Below, piece after piece: positions 29,268 through 40,361 of a DNA stretch of 64,000 bases. The notes beneath the pieces were generated by a model. It worked only from the letters and a program-made list of their open reading frames with translations. It searched no databases and was not told the DNA's origin. Position 1 is the first letter of the stretch; the number at the start of each line of letters is the position of its first letter. Source of the DNA: Motiliproteus sediminis (GTDB lineage Bacteria > Pseudomonadota > Gammaproteobacteria > Pseudomonadales > Balneatricaceae). A program made the position numbers and the translations under genes. The DNA lies in contig NZ_JAERQK010000010.1 of assembly GCF_017912535.1 (NCBI RefSeq), forward strand, positions 1-64,000, in the 5' to 3' direction.

Positions 29268-31198
29268 TCAGCCTCCCGCAGGTCTGCATCCAACCAGAAG
29301 CGGTCGGGGCGATACACACCGAAATAGGCGTTGGGTTCCCAGTTCCACAGTCCCTCTTCGGGGACGTTATTAAGCCCTTTGCGCACCACGATCGGTTGCA
29401 ACACCCGAGCGACGGTGCCTATCACAAAAACCTGGTCGCTGCTGATGGTCAGCATCTGCTGCCAGACGTCACGGCGCTCCGCCATGTTGGTGGCGTCGCG
29501 CCAGCGCTGGTTCAGGGTCATCAGTTGCTGTACTGCCGGTAAACTGGGGGCTTCGCCCGCGCCGGTTTGATAGTAATTGCCCCACATGGGCCACTGCAGC
29601 TGCTGCTGGTCGGTGGGGGCCAACTGGGCGGGCGTCATATCGGCGGAGGCGATGGCGTTGGGCAGACCGGTCCACACCGACATCAGTGCGTCGCCTGAAA
29701 ACACCCGGTTGCGGAATACCTCACGCTCGGTGGGTTTGACGTGAAGCTTGACCCCCGCTTCCAGCCAGCTGTCGTGTACCAGCGCCAGCACATCGGTCTC
29801 TTCGGTACTCTCCCCGGCGCTCTGGATAATGATCTCCATGGGGCGGCCATCGGGTAGCAGTCGGATCCCGCGTGAATCCTTGCGGGTCAGGCCCAGCTCA
29901 TCCAACAGCCGGTTGGCGTGCTTGAGGTCGAACCGCGCCCAGGCACTGCGGTATTCCGGTTTGTAGAGTGGAGACTCCGGTAGCAGCGTATCGGCCCCTT
30001 CCAGTGCCAGGCCAAAGTAGATCACCTGGTTGATCTCGTGGCGGTTGACCGCCAACGACAGGGCGCGACGGAAGCGAACATCACGCAGTAGCGGGCCCCA
30101 CACAGGATCGGTGGCGTTGAGATTCGGGTAGATCGCAACTCGTGAGCCGCGGGATGTGCGCCACAAGCGTACGTCGATGGCGTTGCGCTGGGCGCCTTCT
30201 CGCAGGAAGGTGTAGTTGCTCATCTCCAGATAACGCCCCTGCAGATCAGACTCCCCGGAGCCGGTTTTGGCTGCCACCAGTTTGCTGCTGGCGATATTGA
30301 TGATGATGCGATCGATGTAGGGGAGTTGATAGCCCTGCGGGTCGACCCGGTGATAGAAGGGGTTGCGCTCGAACACGAAGCGTTCCGACGGTGGCGCTGT
30401 GGTCGGCAGCCAGGGCTGCAGGGTTGGCAGATCCGGGTTATCGAAACGGTAGGGGTGGAACATGCGATGGTGCAGCGCGGTCCACTCCTTGCGTTTGGTT
30501 TTGGCCTGTTCCACCAACTGAACCAGGCGCTGTGGATCGGCGTAACGCTGGTGGAACTGTTTGAGATAGTGGGCCGGCGCATAGATATACAGTGGTCGCG
30601 GGCCAGCCAGTGCCAGCAGGAAGTCGGGGTTGGGGCGATCCCAGCTGTAGCGCACCTGATAGGGCCCCAGCACCTCAAACTGGGGTGGTTGGCCGTCTAC
30701 CAGCAGTTGGTTGGGTATGCCGAAGGGGGAGAGCGCCTTGTTATTCAGTACATCTTCCCAATAGTAGCGAAAATCCTCACTGGTGAAGGGGTGACCGTCG
30801 GACCAGCGATGCCCCGGGCGCAGGGTCAAAGTGAAGATTCGCCCTTGCTCCACCTGATAATCAGCCAGCAGATCCGCCTGCAGTAGCAACTCCTCATTGA
30901 AGCCGACCAGTCGGGCGTAGCCGTACACCACCAGTTGCCGTGTGTCCTTGGCCTTGCCCATCAGCAGGTTAAGGGTCCCGCCGGGCTGGCCGAGGGTTTT
31001 GCCGTGCAGCGGGTCCTGCAACGGTTTGTCTGGCAGGCGCTGGTTGATTGGGGGCAACTCGCCGGAGGCAACGCGTGATTGCAAGTAGTCGTGCTCCTGC
31101 CAGCTTAGCGCCCGGGCATCCAGCGTGAACAGTGCCGCCAGCAACGTGGTAAGCCGGCCGAGCCAGAGGGTGCGTGATGCCGCCGCCAGGCGGGTCAT
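29264..31198 (-). CDS. Family-5 extracellular solute-binding protein
   Basis: The periplasmic binding component, 644 residues, larger than typical OppA (about 540). The N-terminal hydrophobic segment ends near DARA, giving a secretory signal. The SBP_bac_5 body shows LTLRPGHRWSDGHPFTSEDF and ALSLAVNRHEINQVIYFG. The length and the DPLHGKTLGQPGGTLNLLMG start are closer to YejA-like large binders than to DppA. The ligand is unknown; peptides are usual, oligosaccharides are known for some relatives. I chose the ATG at 31198, which overlaps the upstream stop by 4 bp. Confidence 0.88.
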   Translation of the reverse strand: MTRLAAASRTLWLGRLTTLLAALFTLDARALSWQEHDYLQSRVASGELPPINQRLPDKPLQDPLHGKTLGQPGGTLNLLMGKAKDTRQLVVYGYARLVGFNEELLLQADLLADYQVEQGRIFTLTLRPGHRWSDGHPFTSEDFRYYWEDVLNNKALSPFGIPNQLLVDGQPPQFEVLGPYQVRYSWDRPNPDFLLALAGPRPLYIYAPAHYLKQFHQRYADPQRLVQLVEQAKTKRKEWTALHHRMFHPYRFDNPDLPTLQPWLPTTAPPSERFVFERNPFYHRVDPQGYQLPYIDRIIINIASSKLVAAKTGSGESDLQGRYLEMSNYTFLREGAQRNAIDVRLWRTSRGSRVAIYPNLNATDPVWGPLLRDVRFRRALSLAVNRHEINQVIYFGLALEGADTLLPESPLYKPEYRSAWARFDLKHANRLLDELGLTRKDSRGIRLLPDGRPMEIIIQSAGESTEETDVLALVHDSWLEAGVKLHVKPTEREVFRNRVFSGDALMSVWTGLPNAIASADMTPAQLAPTDQQQLQWPMWGNYYQTGAGEAPSLPAVQQLMTLNQRWRDATNMAERRDVWQQMLTISSDQVFVIGTVARVLQPIVVRKGLNNVPEEGLWNWEPNAYFGVYRPDRFWLDADLREAE

Positions 31199-33156
31199 AG
31201 GTTCAAGCTCCTGGCCGAGATCTGCTGTGCCAGCACCCGCACCTGATGGCCGGGTTCTATCTCCCACCAGGCGGTGTCGGTGTTGGCTGAGTGGCCGTAG
31301 GGCTCGGGCCATTGGTCTGGATCGCGAAAGCTTTCATCGCGAATCAGGCTGAAGTCCAGCGGGCGGTCAAGATCGGGGTAGGGCACGGCCGCCAGCAGCG
31401 CGCGGGTATAGGGGTGCTGGGGGTTACGGAAGATCTGTTCCCGCCGGCCCAGCTCGACCAGTTCGCCGCGGCACATGACGCCGATGCGGTCGGCAACGTA
31501 ATCCACCACCGCCAGATTGTGTGAAATAAACAGATAGGTCAGCCCCAGCTCACGCTGCAGATCCTTGAGCAGATTGAGAATCTGCGCTTGCACTGAAACG
31601 TCGAGGGCCGATACCGGTTCGTCGAAAATCAGCAGCTCGGGTTCCAGCGCCAGCGCCCGGGCGATACTGATCCGCTGCCGTTGACCGCCGGAAAAACTAT
31701 GGGGATAGCGGTTGAGGAAGCGCGGGTCGAGCCCTACCAGTGCCATCAACTCTTGCGCGCGCTGGCGGCGGCTGCGGGCGTCGCCAACGTTATGGATCAG
31801 CATCGGCTCGCACAGAATACGCAGAATGGTCATGCGTGGATTGAGCGAACTGTAGGGATCTTGAAAGACAAACCGCATCTTGGGCCGGAAAGCGCGCAAC
31901 TGTTCATCATTCAGGTGCAGCAGGTCGATCATGGTGCCGCGGTCGTTGTAGAGAATGCGCCCGCTATCCGGTTTGAAGGCCCGCATCAGCATCTTGCTCA
32001 GGGTGGTCTTGCCGCAACCGCTCTCGCCCACCAGGCCAAAGCACTCCCCGCAGGCTATATCCAGATCCACGTCCCGTACCGCCTGGGTTGAGGAGACGGT
32101 GGCACGGCTAAACCAATGGCTCTTGCGATCGCTGAAGCTTTTGCTGAGGCCGGAGACACTGAGGTGAGGGCCGGCGTTTCGTTGCTCCTCGGTCCAGGGT
32201 GCGCGCAAGCGGTGAAAGTGGCTGGTGTCGTGATCGATTTCACGGATCGGCGTCAATCGTTCGCCCGCCCCCATGTCAAAGTGCGGCACCGCCGCCAGCA
32301 ATGCCTTCAGATAGGGGTGCTGGGGAGAGCGAAACAAAGCCGCTGCGCTGCCGCGTTCCATCACCTCGCCGTGGTACATCACCACCACGTCGTCGGCCAT
32401 GTTGGCGACCACGCCCAGGTCGTGGGTGATCAGCAGTACCGCCATCCCCAGTTCCTGTTGCAGTGATTTGATCAGATGGAGTATCTGCGCCTGCACGGTG
32501 ACGTCGAGGGCGGTGGTGGGCTCGTCGGCGATCAACAGCGATGGGTGGCAGATCAGCGCCATGGCGATCATCGCCCGTTGGCGTAAGCCACCGGAGAGTT
32601 CAAAGGGGTAGTGCTTGAGGGCGCGCTCTGGCGCCGGGAATCCGACCAGGTCCAGCATATCGCGGGTCGCTTTCATCGCTTCCGCAACGTTGACCTTGCG
32701 ATGCAGCAGCATCGCTTCGCTGATCTGGTCGCCGATGGTGTGCATGGGTGAGAGCGACACCATCGGTTCCTGAAAAATGATCGAGATCTGATTGCCGCGG
32801 ATATCCAGCATCTCCGGGCTGGAGGGTTGCAGCGCGGCGATGTCGACGCTCTGGCCGCCGCGAGGGGTAAAGCGGATGGTGCCCTGGGTGATGCGGGCGC
32901 TTTTGGGCAGGATGCCGAGAATCGCCTGGGAACTGACCGTTTTACCGGAGCCTGATTCGCCCACGATTGCCAGCGTCTTGCCTGGCCACAGTTCGAACGA
33001 CAACTCCTTGACCGCTGGCACCCAGCTGTCATGGACGCGAAACGCCACCCCCAGCCGGTCTACGGCGAGCAAGGGTTGTGAGGCTGTCGATGAAGAGGGC
33101 TGCGCCATCGAATCGTTCTCGGTCGGCGAATGGGACGATCTGCTGATACCGTTCAT
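31195..33156 (-). CDS. Dual ATP-binding subunit of the family-5 ABC importer
   Basis: A 653-residue protein with two complete nucleotide-binding domains, like YejF/GsiA. The first has Walker [12 protein letters not shown], signature [15 protein letters not shown] and Walker [13 protein letters not shown]. The second has [27 protein letters not shown] and [12 protein letters not shown]. Both carry the peptide-family C-terminal extension ([12 protein letters not shown] and [12 protein letters not shown]). It is the first gene of the operon (ATPase, binder, two permeases). An internal ATG at 33108 with GAGAA upstream is an alternative start. Confidence 0.92.
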   Translation of the reverse strand: MNGISRSSHSPTENDSMAQPSSSTASQPLLAVDRLGVAFRVHDSWVPAVKELSFELWPGKTLAIVGESGSGKTVSSQAILGILPKSARITQGTIRFTPRGGQSVDIAALQPSSPEMLDIRGNQISIIFQEPMVSLSPMHTIGDQISEAMLLHRKVNVAEAMKATRDMLDLVGFPAPERALKHYPFELSGGLRQRAMIAMALICHPSLLIADEPTTALDVTVQAQILHLIKSLQQELGMAVLLITHDLGVVANMADDVVVMYHGEVMERGSAAALFRSPQHPYLKALLAAVPHFDMGAGERLTPIREIDHDTSHFHRLRAPWTEEQRNAGPHLSVSGLSKSFSDRKSHWFSRATVSSTQAVRDVDLDIACGECFGLVGESGCGKTTLSKMLMRAFKPDSGRILYNDRGTMIDLLHLNDEQLRAFRPKMRFVFQDPYSSLNPRMTILRILCEPMLIHNVGDARSRRQRAQELMALVGLDPRFLNRYPHSFSGGQRQRISIARALALEPELLIFDEPVSALDVSVQAQILNLLKDLQRELGLTYLFISHNLAVVDYVADRIGVMCRGELVELGRREQIFRNPQHPYTRALLAAVPYPDLDRPLDFSLIRDESFRDPDQWPEPYGHSANTDTAWWEIEPGHQVRVLAQQISARSLNL

Positions 33157-33232
33157 ACTAGGCTAAAATCCTTGAATTAGTTCTAATTTATTCCGCCCCG
33201 CCAGACGCTGACGGGGATCAGGAGGACGTAGG

Positions 33233-33763
33233 ATGAAGGTCAGCTGGATCGCGATTCTTTGGCTAGGTTGGTGCGTTGCGGTGGGGGCCGCAGAGCGAGG
33301 CCCGGCGGACTTTTTCGGCGAATATATCGGTGCTACCGATGGTGCTAGCGGCAAGGAGCGAGACCTTAACGTTACCATTCGCCCGGAGCATGGTGACGGG
33401 CATTTTTATGTTGAGTGGACCACCGTGATTCACAAACCGGACGGACGCACAAAGCGCCGCACTCACAAGGTATCGTTCCATCCCAGCGGTCGGGACAACA
33501 TCTATGCCTCAGCGATGCGCACCACCGTGTTCGGCGGCAAAAGCAGTCTGGATCCGCTTAACGGTGAACCGCTGTTCTGGGCACAAATACAAGGTGATAC
33601 GCTGACGGTTAACGCTTTCATGATTGACGATTCCGGCAACTATGTGATGCAGGTGTACAAACGGACACTGACCCGGCAGGGGCTGCACCTTGAGTTCGAG
33701 CGCAATCACGGTGGTGAGCCGCGGGTAAGCCTGCAAGCTGACCTGGTGCGCGTTGCTGATTGA
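33233..33763 (+). CDS. Hypothetical exported protein, 176 aa
   Basis: I do not recognise a family. An N-terminal signal peptide (MKVSWIAILWLGWCVAVGAA) precedes a mature beta-rich domain of about 155 residues without Cys. Motifs such as DFFGEYIGATDG and ITV-like strands suggest a small periplasmic barrel. GGAGG followed by ACGTAGG precedes the ATG. The stop overlaps the next gene's start (TGATG), so the two are probably cotranslated. A partner role for the cyclase sensor domain is possible but inferred only from this coupling. Confidence 0.75.
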   Translation: MKVSWIAILWLGWCVAVGAAERGPADFFGEYIGATDGASGKERDLNVTIRPEHGDGHFYVEWTTVIHKPDGRTKRRTHKVSFHPSGRDNIYASAMRTTVFGGKSSLDPLNGEPLFWAQIQGDTLTVNAFMIDDSGNYVMQVYKRTLTRQGLHLEFERNHGGEPRVSLQADLVRVAD

Positions 33764-35571
33764 TGCAGACGGGACGGCTATCGCTGACATGGGTGCTGGC
33801 GGCGACCTTCGGACTGCTGCTGACGCTGGCTTTTTCGCTGTTATTCTATTTTGGTGTCTCGGCTGCCGAACAAGGGGTGCGTGGCCGGCTGACGCTGCTG
33901 GCTGATGCGGCCATCGCCGCGGTTGAAGATGAGCTGGCGGATCAGTTACAGCCGGTTGAGGTTCAACTGGAGTACCTGGCCTCCGATGTGCGAGGCTGGC
34001 GGTTGCCGTTGCAACCGACGGAGCGGTTGGTTGATAGCCTCAATGGAGCGCTGGCGGCAACCCCGCAACTGCGGGCGATTGCCTATTTTTCCGTTGGCGG
34101 CGAAGTGACGGTGGTCAGTCGGGACCCGCGCCCGGTGCATTTCGCCAACTGGCGCCAGCGTAACCAGAACCGGCTTGCTCAATGGCTGAGCGAGATGCCG
34201 CGTCAGCCAAGCTGGGAACAACCGGTCTGGAGCCAGCTGTTGCGTGCCGGGGTGCTGCCGCGTCTGCAACCGGTTTGGCAGGACGACCGGTTTCAGGGGC
34301 TGCTGGTGGCGGTGGTGGGCGCGGATAACCTGTCCTATTTTCTTAATCGCCTGCGTGACCGCATTGGTGCTACGCCCTTTGTGCTGCTGGGCGAGCGGCA
34401 GCTACTGGCCTACCCGGAGCTGGGCGTGCGCCTCAAACGCCCGCTCGGGCCAGAGCATCCGTTACCACTGCTCACCGATATGGATGATATCCAGTTACAG
34501 TCCCTCTATTCACCCCGGCGGCAAGCGGTGCGTTGGCATGACGATCAGCAGTGGTCTGCCTGGCGGGTGGGAGAGGGTAATCGCCAGACCCTCTACCTGC
34601 AACGCACCCTTGATCGTTACGGCACGACGCCCTGGGTATTGGGGGTGTATCAGCAGTTTGAGCGACCGGGCATCTTTAACGGACCGTTGCGCGGGTGGTG
34701 GCTGGGCGGTGCGCTGTTGCTGGTGGTGCTGATTGCACTGCTGGTGGTAATCAGTCGACGGCTGGGCGGTGAGATGGCAGCGTTGGAGCGGGCTTTTGCC
34801 CGGGTTGAGCGCCAGCCGGTAGCGGATATCGCCCCGCTGGCGGGCAGTGCAGTCGCCGAATTTGACGGTCTTGCGCGTGCCTATAACCGCATGCTGGTCA
34901 GTTTGCGCGATAAGGAGCGGGTGGAGGCGCTGTTTGGTCGCTACCTGCCACAGCCGGTCGCTACGGAACTGATGCGCGATGGCGGTTTCCCCGTGGCACA
35001 GCAGGCGCAAGCCACAGTGCTGTTCTGCGATCTGGAGGGCTTTACCGCCCTGTCCGAGCGGCTGCAGCCAGCCGCTATTATCGGACTGTTGAACGCCTAT
35101 TTTGCCGAAGTGGTGGCGATCGTCGAAGCACATCAGGGGGTTATTACCCAGTTTCAGGGGGATGCCATCCTGGCGGTGTACAACGTCCCGGTTGCGGTCG
35201 GCGACCACGCGAGTAAAGCCTTGGCTACGGCTCGCTTACTGCAACAGCTTACTGACCAGCATGAGTTTGGCGGCCATCGGTTGCGCTGCCGGGTGGGTAT
35301 CAACACCGGCAGTTTGGTGGCGGGTAGCGTGGGAGCGCCGGAGCGTTTGAGCTACACCGTGCACGGTGATGCAGTCAATTTGGCGGCCCGCCTGGAAGCG
35401 ATGAACAAAGAGCTGGGCACGCGGATTCTGGTCAGCGAATCGACCGCGGAGCAGGTTGGCTATGAAGGACTTCAACCGGTGGGCGAAATGCCGGTGCGGG
35501 GACGCAGCGCAACGGTGCGTCTCTACACCGTCGCGAAGTCTGGCGATGAGCAGTCAATCGTGCCCGTTTAG
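33763..35571 (+). CDS. Transmembrane class III nucleotide cyclase with periplasmic sensor domain
   Basis: A 602-residue receptor cyclase. Two membrane helices (about residues 8-30 and 313-333) flank a periplasmic region of about 280 residues that looks like a double Cache/CHASE-type sensor. A HAMP-like linker and a class III catalytic domain follow, with [21 protein letters not shown] and [11 protein letters not shown]. As in the enzyme at 17231-18586, the adenine-selecting Lys is replaced by Gln (TQFQGDA), and the partner site is Ala. The start overlaps the preceding stop as TGATG. The stop lies 4 bp inside the convergent transaldolase gene. Confidence 0.88.
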   Translation: MQTGRLSLTWVLAATFGLLLTLAFSLLFYFGVSAAEQGVRGRLTLLADAAIAAVEDELADQLQPVEVQLEYLASDVRGWRLPLQPTERLVDSLNGALAATPQLRAIAYFSVGGEVTVVSRDPRPVHFANWRQRNQNRLAQWLSEMPRQPSWEQPVWSQLLRAGVLPRLQPVWQDDRFQGLLVAVVGADNLSYFLNRLRDRIGATPFVLLGERQLLAYPELGVRLKRPLGPEHPLPLLTDMDDIQLQSLYSPRRQAVRWHDDQQWSAWRVGEGNRQTLYLQRTLDRYGTTPWVLGVYQQFERPGIFNGPLRGWWLGGALLLVVLIALLVVISRRLGGEMAALERAFARVERQPVADIAPLAGSAVAEFDGLARAYNRMLVSLRDKERVEALFGRYLPQPVATELMRDGGFPVAQQAQATVLFCDLEGFTALSERLQPAAIIGLLNAYFAEVVAIVEAHQGVITQFQGDAILAVYNVPVAVGDHASKALATARLLQQLTDQHEFGGHRLRCRVGINTGSLVAGSVGAPERLSYTVHGDAVNLAARLEAMNKELGTRILVSESTAEQVGYEGLQPVGEMPVRGRSATVRLYTVAKSGDEQSIVPV

Positions 35572-36518
35572 GCCTGAAGCAACGCTTCCAGCTTGAGCTG
35601 ATCAGCGGTAAAACTGCGGATCCCCTCGGCCAGTTTTTCGGTGGCCATGGCGTCTTCATTCATCAGCCAGCGGAACTGCTTCTCATCCAGGCTGAGTTTG
35701 GGCTGGGGCTCGCCGGTCCTGCCAGCATCCAGTTTGCGCTCGAGGTTGCCGTCAGTTTGGGCCAGCTCTTCCAGCAGTGCCGGGCTGATGGTGAGGCGGT
35801 CACAGCCAGCCAACTCCAGGATCTCACCGCTGCTGCGGAAGCTCGCGCCCATGACGATGGTGTTGTAACCGTGCTGCTTGTAATAGTTGTAGATGCGGGT
35901 GACCGACAGTACGCCCGGATCTTCGTCGGCGGCATAGCTCTCTATACCGGTGCTTTTCTTGTACCAGTCGAGGATCCGGCCGACGAAGGGTGAGATCAGG
36001 AATACCCCCGCCTCGGCACAGGCTACCGCCTGGGCAAAGCCGAACAGCAGGGTCAGGTTGCAGTTGATCCCCTCTTGCTCCAGTTGACGCGCCGCCTGAA
36101 TCCCTTCCCAGGTGGAGGCGATCTTGATCAGCACCCGGTCGTTGCTGATGCCAGCCTGATTGTAGAGACCGATCAGTTGGCGGGCGCGGGCAATGGTGGC
36201 ACCAGTATCGAACGACAGCCGCGAATCCACCTCGGTGGATACGCGCCCGGGGATCACCTTGAGAATCTCGGCCCCGAAGTTGACCGCCAGCTTGTCCGCC
36301 AGCAGCTCCAGCCGGCGCGCGTCGTCACCGGGCTGGTCGGCAGCCCACTGGCGGGCTTCCTCCACCAGCGATTGGTATTCGGGTAGTTGTGCCGCCTTCA
36401 GCAGCAATGAGGGGTTGGTGGTGGCATCTTCGGGGGTGTACTGACGGATCGCCGCGAACTCGCCGGTGTCGGCGACCACGGTGGTCATGCGCTTCAGTTG
36501 CTCAAGCAGATTACTCAT
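35568..36518 (-). CDS. tal: Transaldolase
   Basis: A 316-residue transaldolase of the TalB group, moving a dihydroxyacetone unit between sedoheptulose-7-phosphate and glyceraldehyde-3-phosphate in the pentose phosphate pathway. The Schiff-base Lys is in [16 protein letters not shown], and the starting motif [19 protein letters not shown] and the VDSRLSFD segment are conserved. Length is normal for the family. It converges with the cyclase gene and follows dusA by 24 bp, so the two may share a message. Confidence 0.95.
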   Translation of the reverse strand: MSNLLEQLKRMTTVVADTGEFAAIRQYTPEDATTNPSLLLKAAQLPEYQSLVEEARQWAADQPGDDARRLELLADKLAVNFGAEILKVIPGRVSTEVDSRLSFDTGATIARARQLIGLYNQAGISNDRVLIKIASTWEGIQAARQLEQEGINCNLTLLFGFAQAVACAEAGVFLISPFVGRILDWYKKSTGIESYAADEDPGVLSVTRIYNYYKQHGYNTIVMGASFRSSGEILELAGCDRLTISPALLEELAQTDGNLERKLDAGRTGEPQPKLSLDEKQFRWLMNEDAMATEKLAEGIRSFTADQLKLEALLQA

Positions 36519-36542
36519 GGGTGTTCGTTCCTTGATAACAGA

Positions 36543-37547
<1,005 letters not shown>

Positions 37548-37570
37548 GGGTACGGGGTAACAAAGTTAAA

Positions 37571-37620
37571 GCGTCCGGCGCGGCCGGTCTGAACCGGCGA
37601 TTTTACCTTAAACCGGACGC
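37571..37620 (-). promoter_or_regulatory. Nested inverted repeat upstream of dusA
   Basis: An outer repeat GCGTCCGG/CCGGACGC encloses an inner CCGGT/ACCGG hairpin between the dusA start and the formate dehydrogenase stop. It may end the formate dehydrogenase message or structure the dusA leader; it has no T-run. Confidence 0.35.
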
Positions 37621-37637
37621 CGGTGCTCGGATCGGGC

Positions 37638-40361
37638 CTAAGGCGCGATCCGCACCGCACAGTATTTCAGTTCCGCAATTTTTCCGAAGGGGTCGAGGGC
37701 GTCGTTGGTGAGCAGGTTGATGGCCGCCTCGGCGTAGCAGAACGGCATAAACAGCTGCCCCGGCTGCAAGCTCGCGTCGTCGTGCACTGCTACCCGGATA
37801 TGGCCTCGACGCGATTCGAGGGTGATGGTGTCACCATCGTTGAGGCACAGCCCTGTCCGTTGCTCAGGGTGAATCGCCACCCAGGGGCCGGGTTCCAGCG
37901 CGTCCAGCACGCGGGAGCGGCGGGTCATGGCGCCGGTATGCCAGTGTTCCAGCTGGCGGCCGGTAAGCAGCACCAGCGGGTAGTCATCGTTCGGCAGTTC
38001 GTCCGCCTGAATCAGCTCGGTGGACACCAGCTTGGCTTTGCCATTGGGGGTGGGGAAGCGGTCGCCGAACAGTACTCTCTGGCCGGGATCGTCACTGGTG
38101 GTACAGGGATAGGTAATCGAGTCTTCGGCCTGCAGCCGTTGCCAGCTGATGCCGGCGATGCTGGGCATCAGCTGCTGCATCTCCATGAACACGTCGCTTG
38201 CAGGCTGATCGCGCCAGGGAAGCCCCAGCCGTTTGGCCAGCTGCTGAATAATCCACAGATCCTGGCGGGCATCTCCCGGCAGTTGCAGCGCCTGGCGGCC
38301 GCACTGTACCCGGCGGTCGGTGTTGGTGAAGCTCCCGGTTTTCTCGGCAAAGCCGCTGGCGGGCAGAATGACGTCGGCGTAGGCGGCGGTTTCGGTGATG
38401 AACAGGTCCTGCACCACCAGATGCTCCAGCCTGGCGATGGCGGCACGGGTATGGTTGAGGTTGGGATCCGACATGGCCGGATTCTCGCCCATAACGTACA
38501 GGCCGCGAATTTCGCCTTGGTGGGCCGCTTCCATGATCTCGACCACGGTTTTACCGGAGGTTGCCGGCAGAGTGCAGTCCCAGGCCTGTTCGAAGCGTCT
38601 TCGGGCGTCGGCGTTATCGACTCGCTGGTAGTCGGGCAGCATCATTGGAATCAGCCCTGCATCGGATGCGCCTTGAACGTTGTTCTGCCCGCGTAACGGA
38701 TGGAGGCCGGTACCGGGGCGGCCGATCTGGCCGCACAACAGCGCCAGAGCGATCAGGCAGCGGACGTTGTCAGTGCCGTGGATGTGCTGGCTGACGCCCA
38801 TGCCCCAGAAGATCATGGCGTTGCCGGCGGTGGCGAAAGCCCGCGCCACTTGGCGCAGGCGGCTGGCCTCGATACCGCAGATCGGTGCCATCTTCTCCGG
38901 GGTAAAGCGCCGCACCGACTGTTTGAGTTCATCGTAACCTTGGGTGCGTGCGGCGATGAAGGCGTGGTCGACCAGGTCTTCTTCGATCAGGGTGCAGAGC
39001 AGCGCGTTGAGCATCGCCACGTCGCTGTCGGGCTGGAACTGCAGAAAATGGGTGGCATGGCGCGCCAGCGGTATCCGCCGCGGGTCGGCGACGATCAGGG
39101 TCGCGCCGGCCTTGGCAGCGTTCTTGATAAAACTGGAGGCGACCGGATGATTGCTGTCCGGGTTGGCGCCGATCACCAGGATCAGGTCGGCGTGGGCGAC
39201 ATCGGCCACCGGGTTGGAGACCGCGCCGGAGCCGATGCCTTCGAGCAGCGCCGCCACCGAAGAGGCGTGACAGAGACGGGTGCAGTGATCGACGTTGTGG
39301 GTGCCAAAGCCGGTGCGGATCAGCTTCTGGAACAGGTACGCCTCTTCGTTGGAGCCCTTGGCCGAGCCGAATCCGGCCAGCGCGCCGCCGCCCTGCTGCT
39401 GTTTGATGCGCTGAAAGCCGGTGGCCGCGCGGTCGAGCGCTTCATCCCAGCTGGCTTCACGGAACCAGCTTCTGATCAGCGCCGGGTCGTCCGGCAGCAG
39501 TGCCTGCTTGGGCACGTCGTCACGGCGGATCAGGGGGTGTAGTAGCCGGTCCGGGTGGTAGTGGTAGTCGCCGCCAAAGCGGCCTTTGACGCACAGGCGG
39601 CGGTGGTTGGTGGCGCCATCGCGTCCTTGCACGGCGATCAGCCGGTCGCCTTTTATCTGGTAGGTGAGTAAGCAGCCAACGCCGCAATAGGGGCAGACCG
39701 AGTCTATCTCCTTGTCGGCCTCCACAGGGTCGGCGGCGACCAAACCGAGGGCTCCGGTGGGGCAGGCTTGCACACACTCACCGCAGGCCACGCAGGAGCT
39801 GCTGACCAGATTGTCATCAAGATCGAAGCCGACCTGGGTGGCGGCACCGCGACCGACCCAGCCGATCACGTCGTTGACCTGTTCCTCGCGGCAGGCGCGA
39901 AGGCAGCGGCCGCAATGAATACAAGCGGAGAGATCGACGGTAATAGCCGGATGGCTGTGGTCGGCAGCGGGATGGTTGACGCGTGCCGGGTAGCGGTTGG
40001 GGTTGGCGTTGAGTTTGTTGACCCAATGCTGCAGTTCGGAATCGGTTTTTTCATGGCTGCTTTCTACGTCCGACAGCAGCAGTTCCAGCACTCCCCGCTG
40101 GGCGTTGCGGGCGCGCATCGAGTCGCTGCTGACGGCCATGCCAGCGGTGGGCTGACGCCGGCAACTGGGCGCCAGTGCCCGTTCACCCTCGATCTCGACC
40201 ACACAGCTGCGGCAGTTGCCATCGGCGCGCTGGCCTTCGCAGTAACAGAGGTGGGGAATCTCAACACCGTGACGCGCCGCGGCCTGCAGTATCGATTCAC
40301 CGGGCTCGGCAGCAACGGCGTGGCCGTTGAGGGTGAAGGAAACCGATTTCGCCATGGTCAT
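37638..40361 (-). CDS. fdsA: NAD-dependent formate dehydrogenase alpha subunit, molybdenum type
   Basis: A 907-residue molybdopterin enzyme that oxidises formate to CO2. In order: a 2Fe-2S domain (Cys39-Cys67), a bacterial ferredoxin-like part with CIHCGRCLRAC and CVACGECVQAC, the 4Fe-4S motif CPYCGVGC (about 223-230), then the bis-MGD domains. The catalytic pair is Cys364-His365 in DHCTRLCHASS, so it is a Cys (not selenocysteine) enzyme. The short start ATGACC overlaps the upstream stop by 4 bp. The layout matches soluble FdsA-type enzymes that reduce NAD. No fdhD chaperone lies in the window. Confidence 0.93.
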   Translation of the reverse strand: MTMAKSVSFTLNGHAVAAEPGESILQAAARHGVEIPHLCYCEGQRADGNCRSCVVEIEGERALAPSCRRQPTAGMAVSSDSMRARNAQRGVLELLLSDVESSHEKTDSELQHWVNKLNANPNRYPARVNHPAADHSHPAITVDLSACIHCGRCLRACREEQVNDVIGWVGRGAATQVGFDLDDNLVSSSCVACGECVQACPTGALGLVAADPVEADKEIDSVCPYCGVGCLLTYQIKGDRLIAVQGRDGATNHRRLCVKGRFGGDYHYHPDRLLHPLIRRDDVPKQALLPDDPALIRSWFREASWDEALDRAATGFQRIKQQQGGGALAGFGSAKGSNEEAYLFQKLIRTGFGTHNVDHCTRLCHASSVAALLEGIGSGAVSNPVADVAHADLILVIGANPDSNHPVASSFIKNAAKAGATLIVADPRRIPLARHATHFLQFQPDSDVAMLNALLCTLIEEDLVDHAFIAARTQGYDELKQSVRRFTPEKMAPICGIEASRLRQVARAFATAGNAMIFWGMGVSQHIHGTDNVRCLIALALLCGQIGRPGTGLHPLRGQNNVQGASDAGLIPMMLPDYQRVDNADARRRFEQAWDCTLPATSGKTVVEIMEAAHQGEIRGLYVMGENPAMSDPNLNHTRAAIARLEHLVVQDLFITETAAYADVILPASGFAEKTGSFTNTDRRVQCGRQALQLPGDARQDLWIIQQLAKRLGLPWRDQPASDVFMEMQQLMPSIAGISWQRLQAEDSITYPCTTSDDPGQRVLFGDRFPTPNGKAKLVSTELIQADELPNDDYPLVLLTGRQLEHWHTGAMTRRSRVLDALEPGPWVAIHPEQRTGLCLNDGDTITLESRRGHIRVAVHDDASLQPGQLFMPFCYAEAAINLLTNDALDPFGKIAELKYCAVRIAP

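Noticed and set aside
37623-38696. Plus-strand 357-residue frame opposite formate dehydrogenase
   Set aside because: It is a shadow of the conserved alpha subunit with no start signal.
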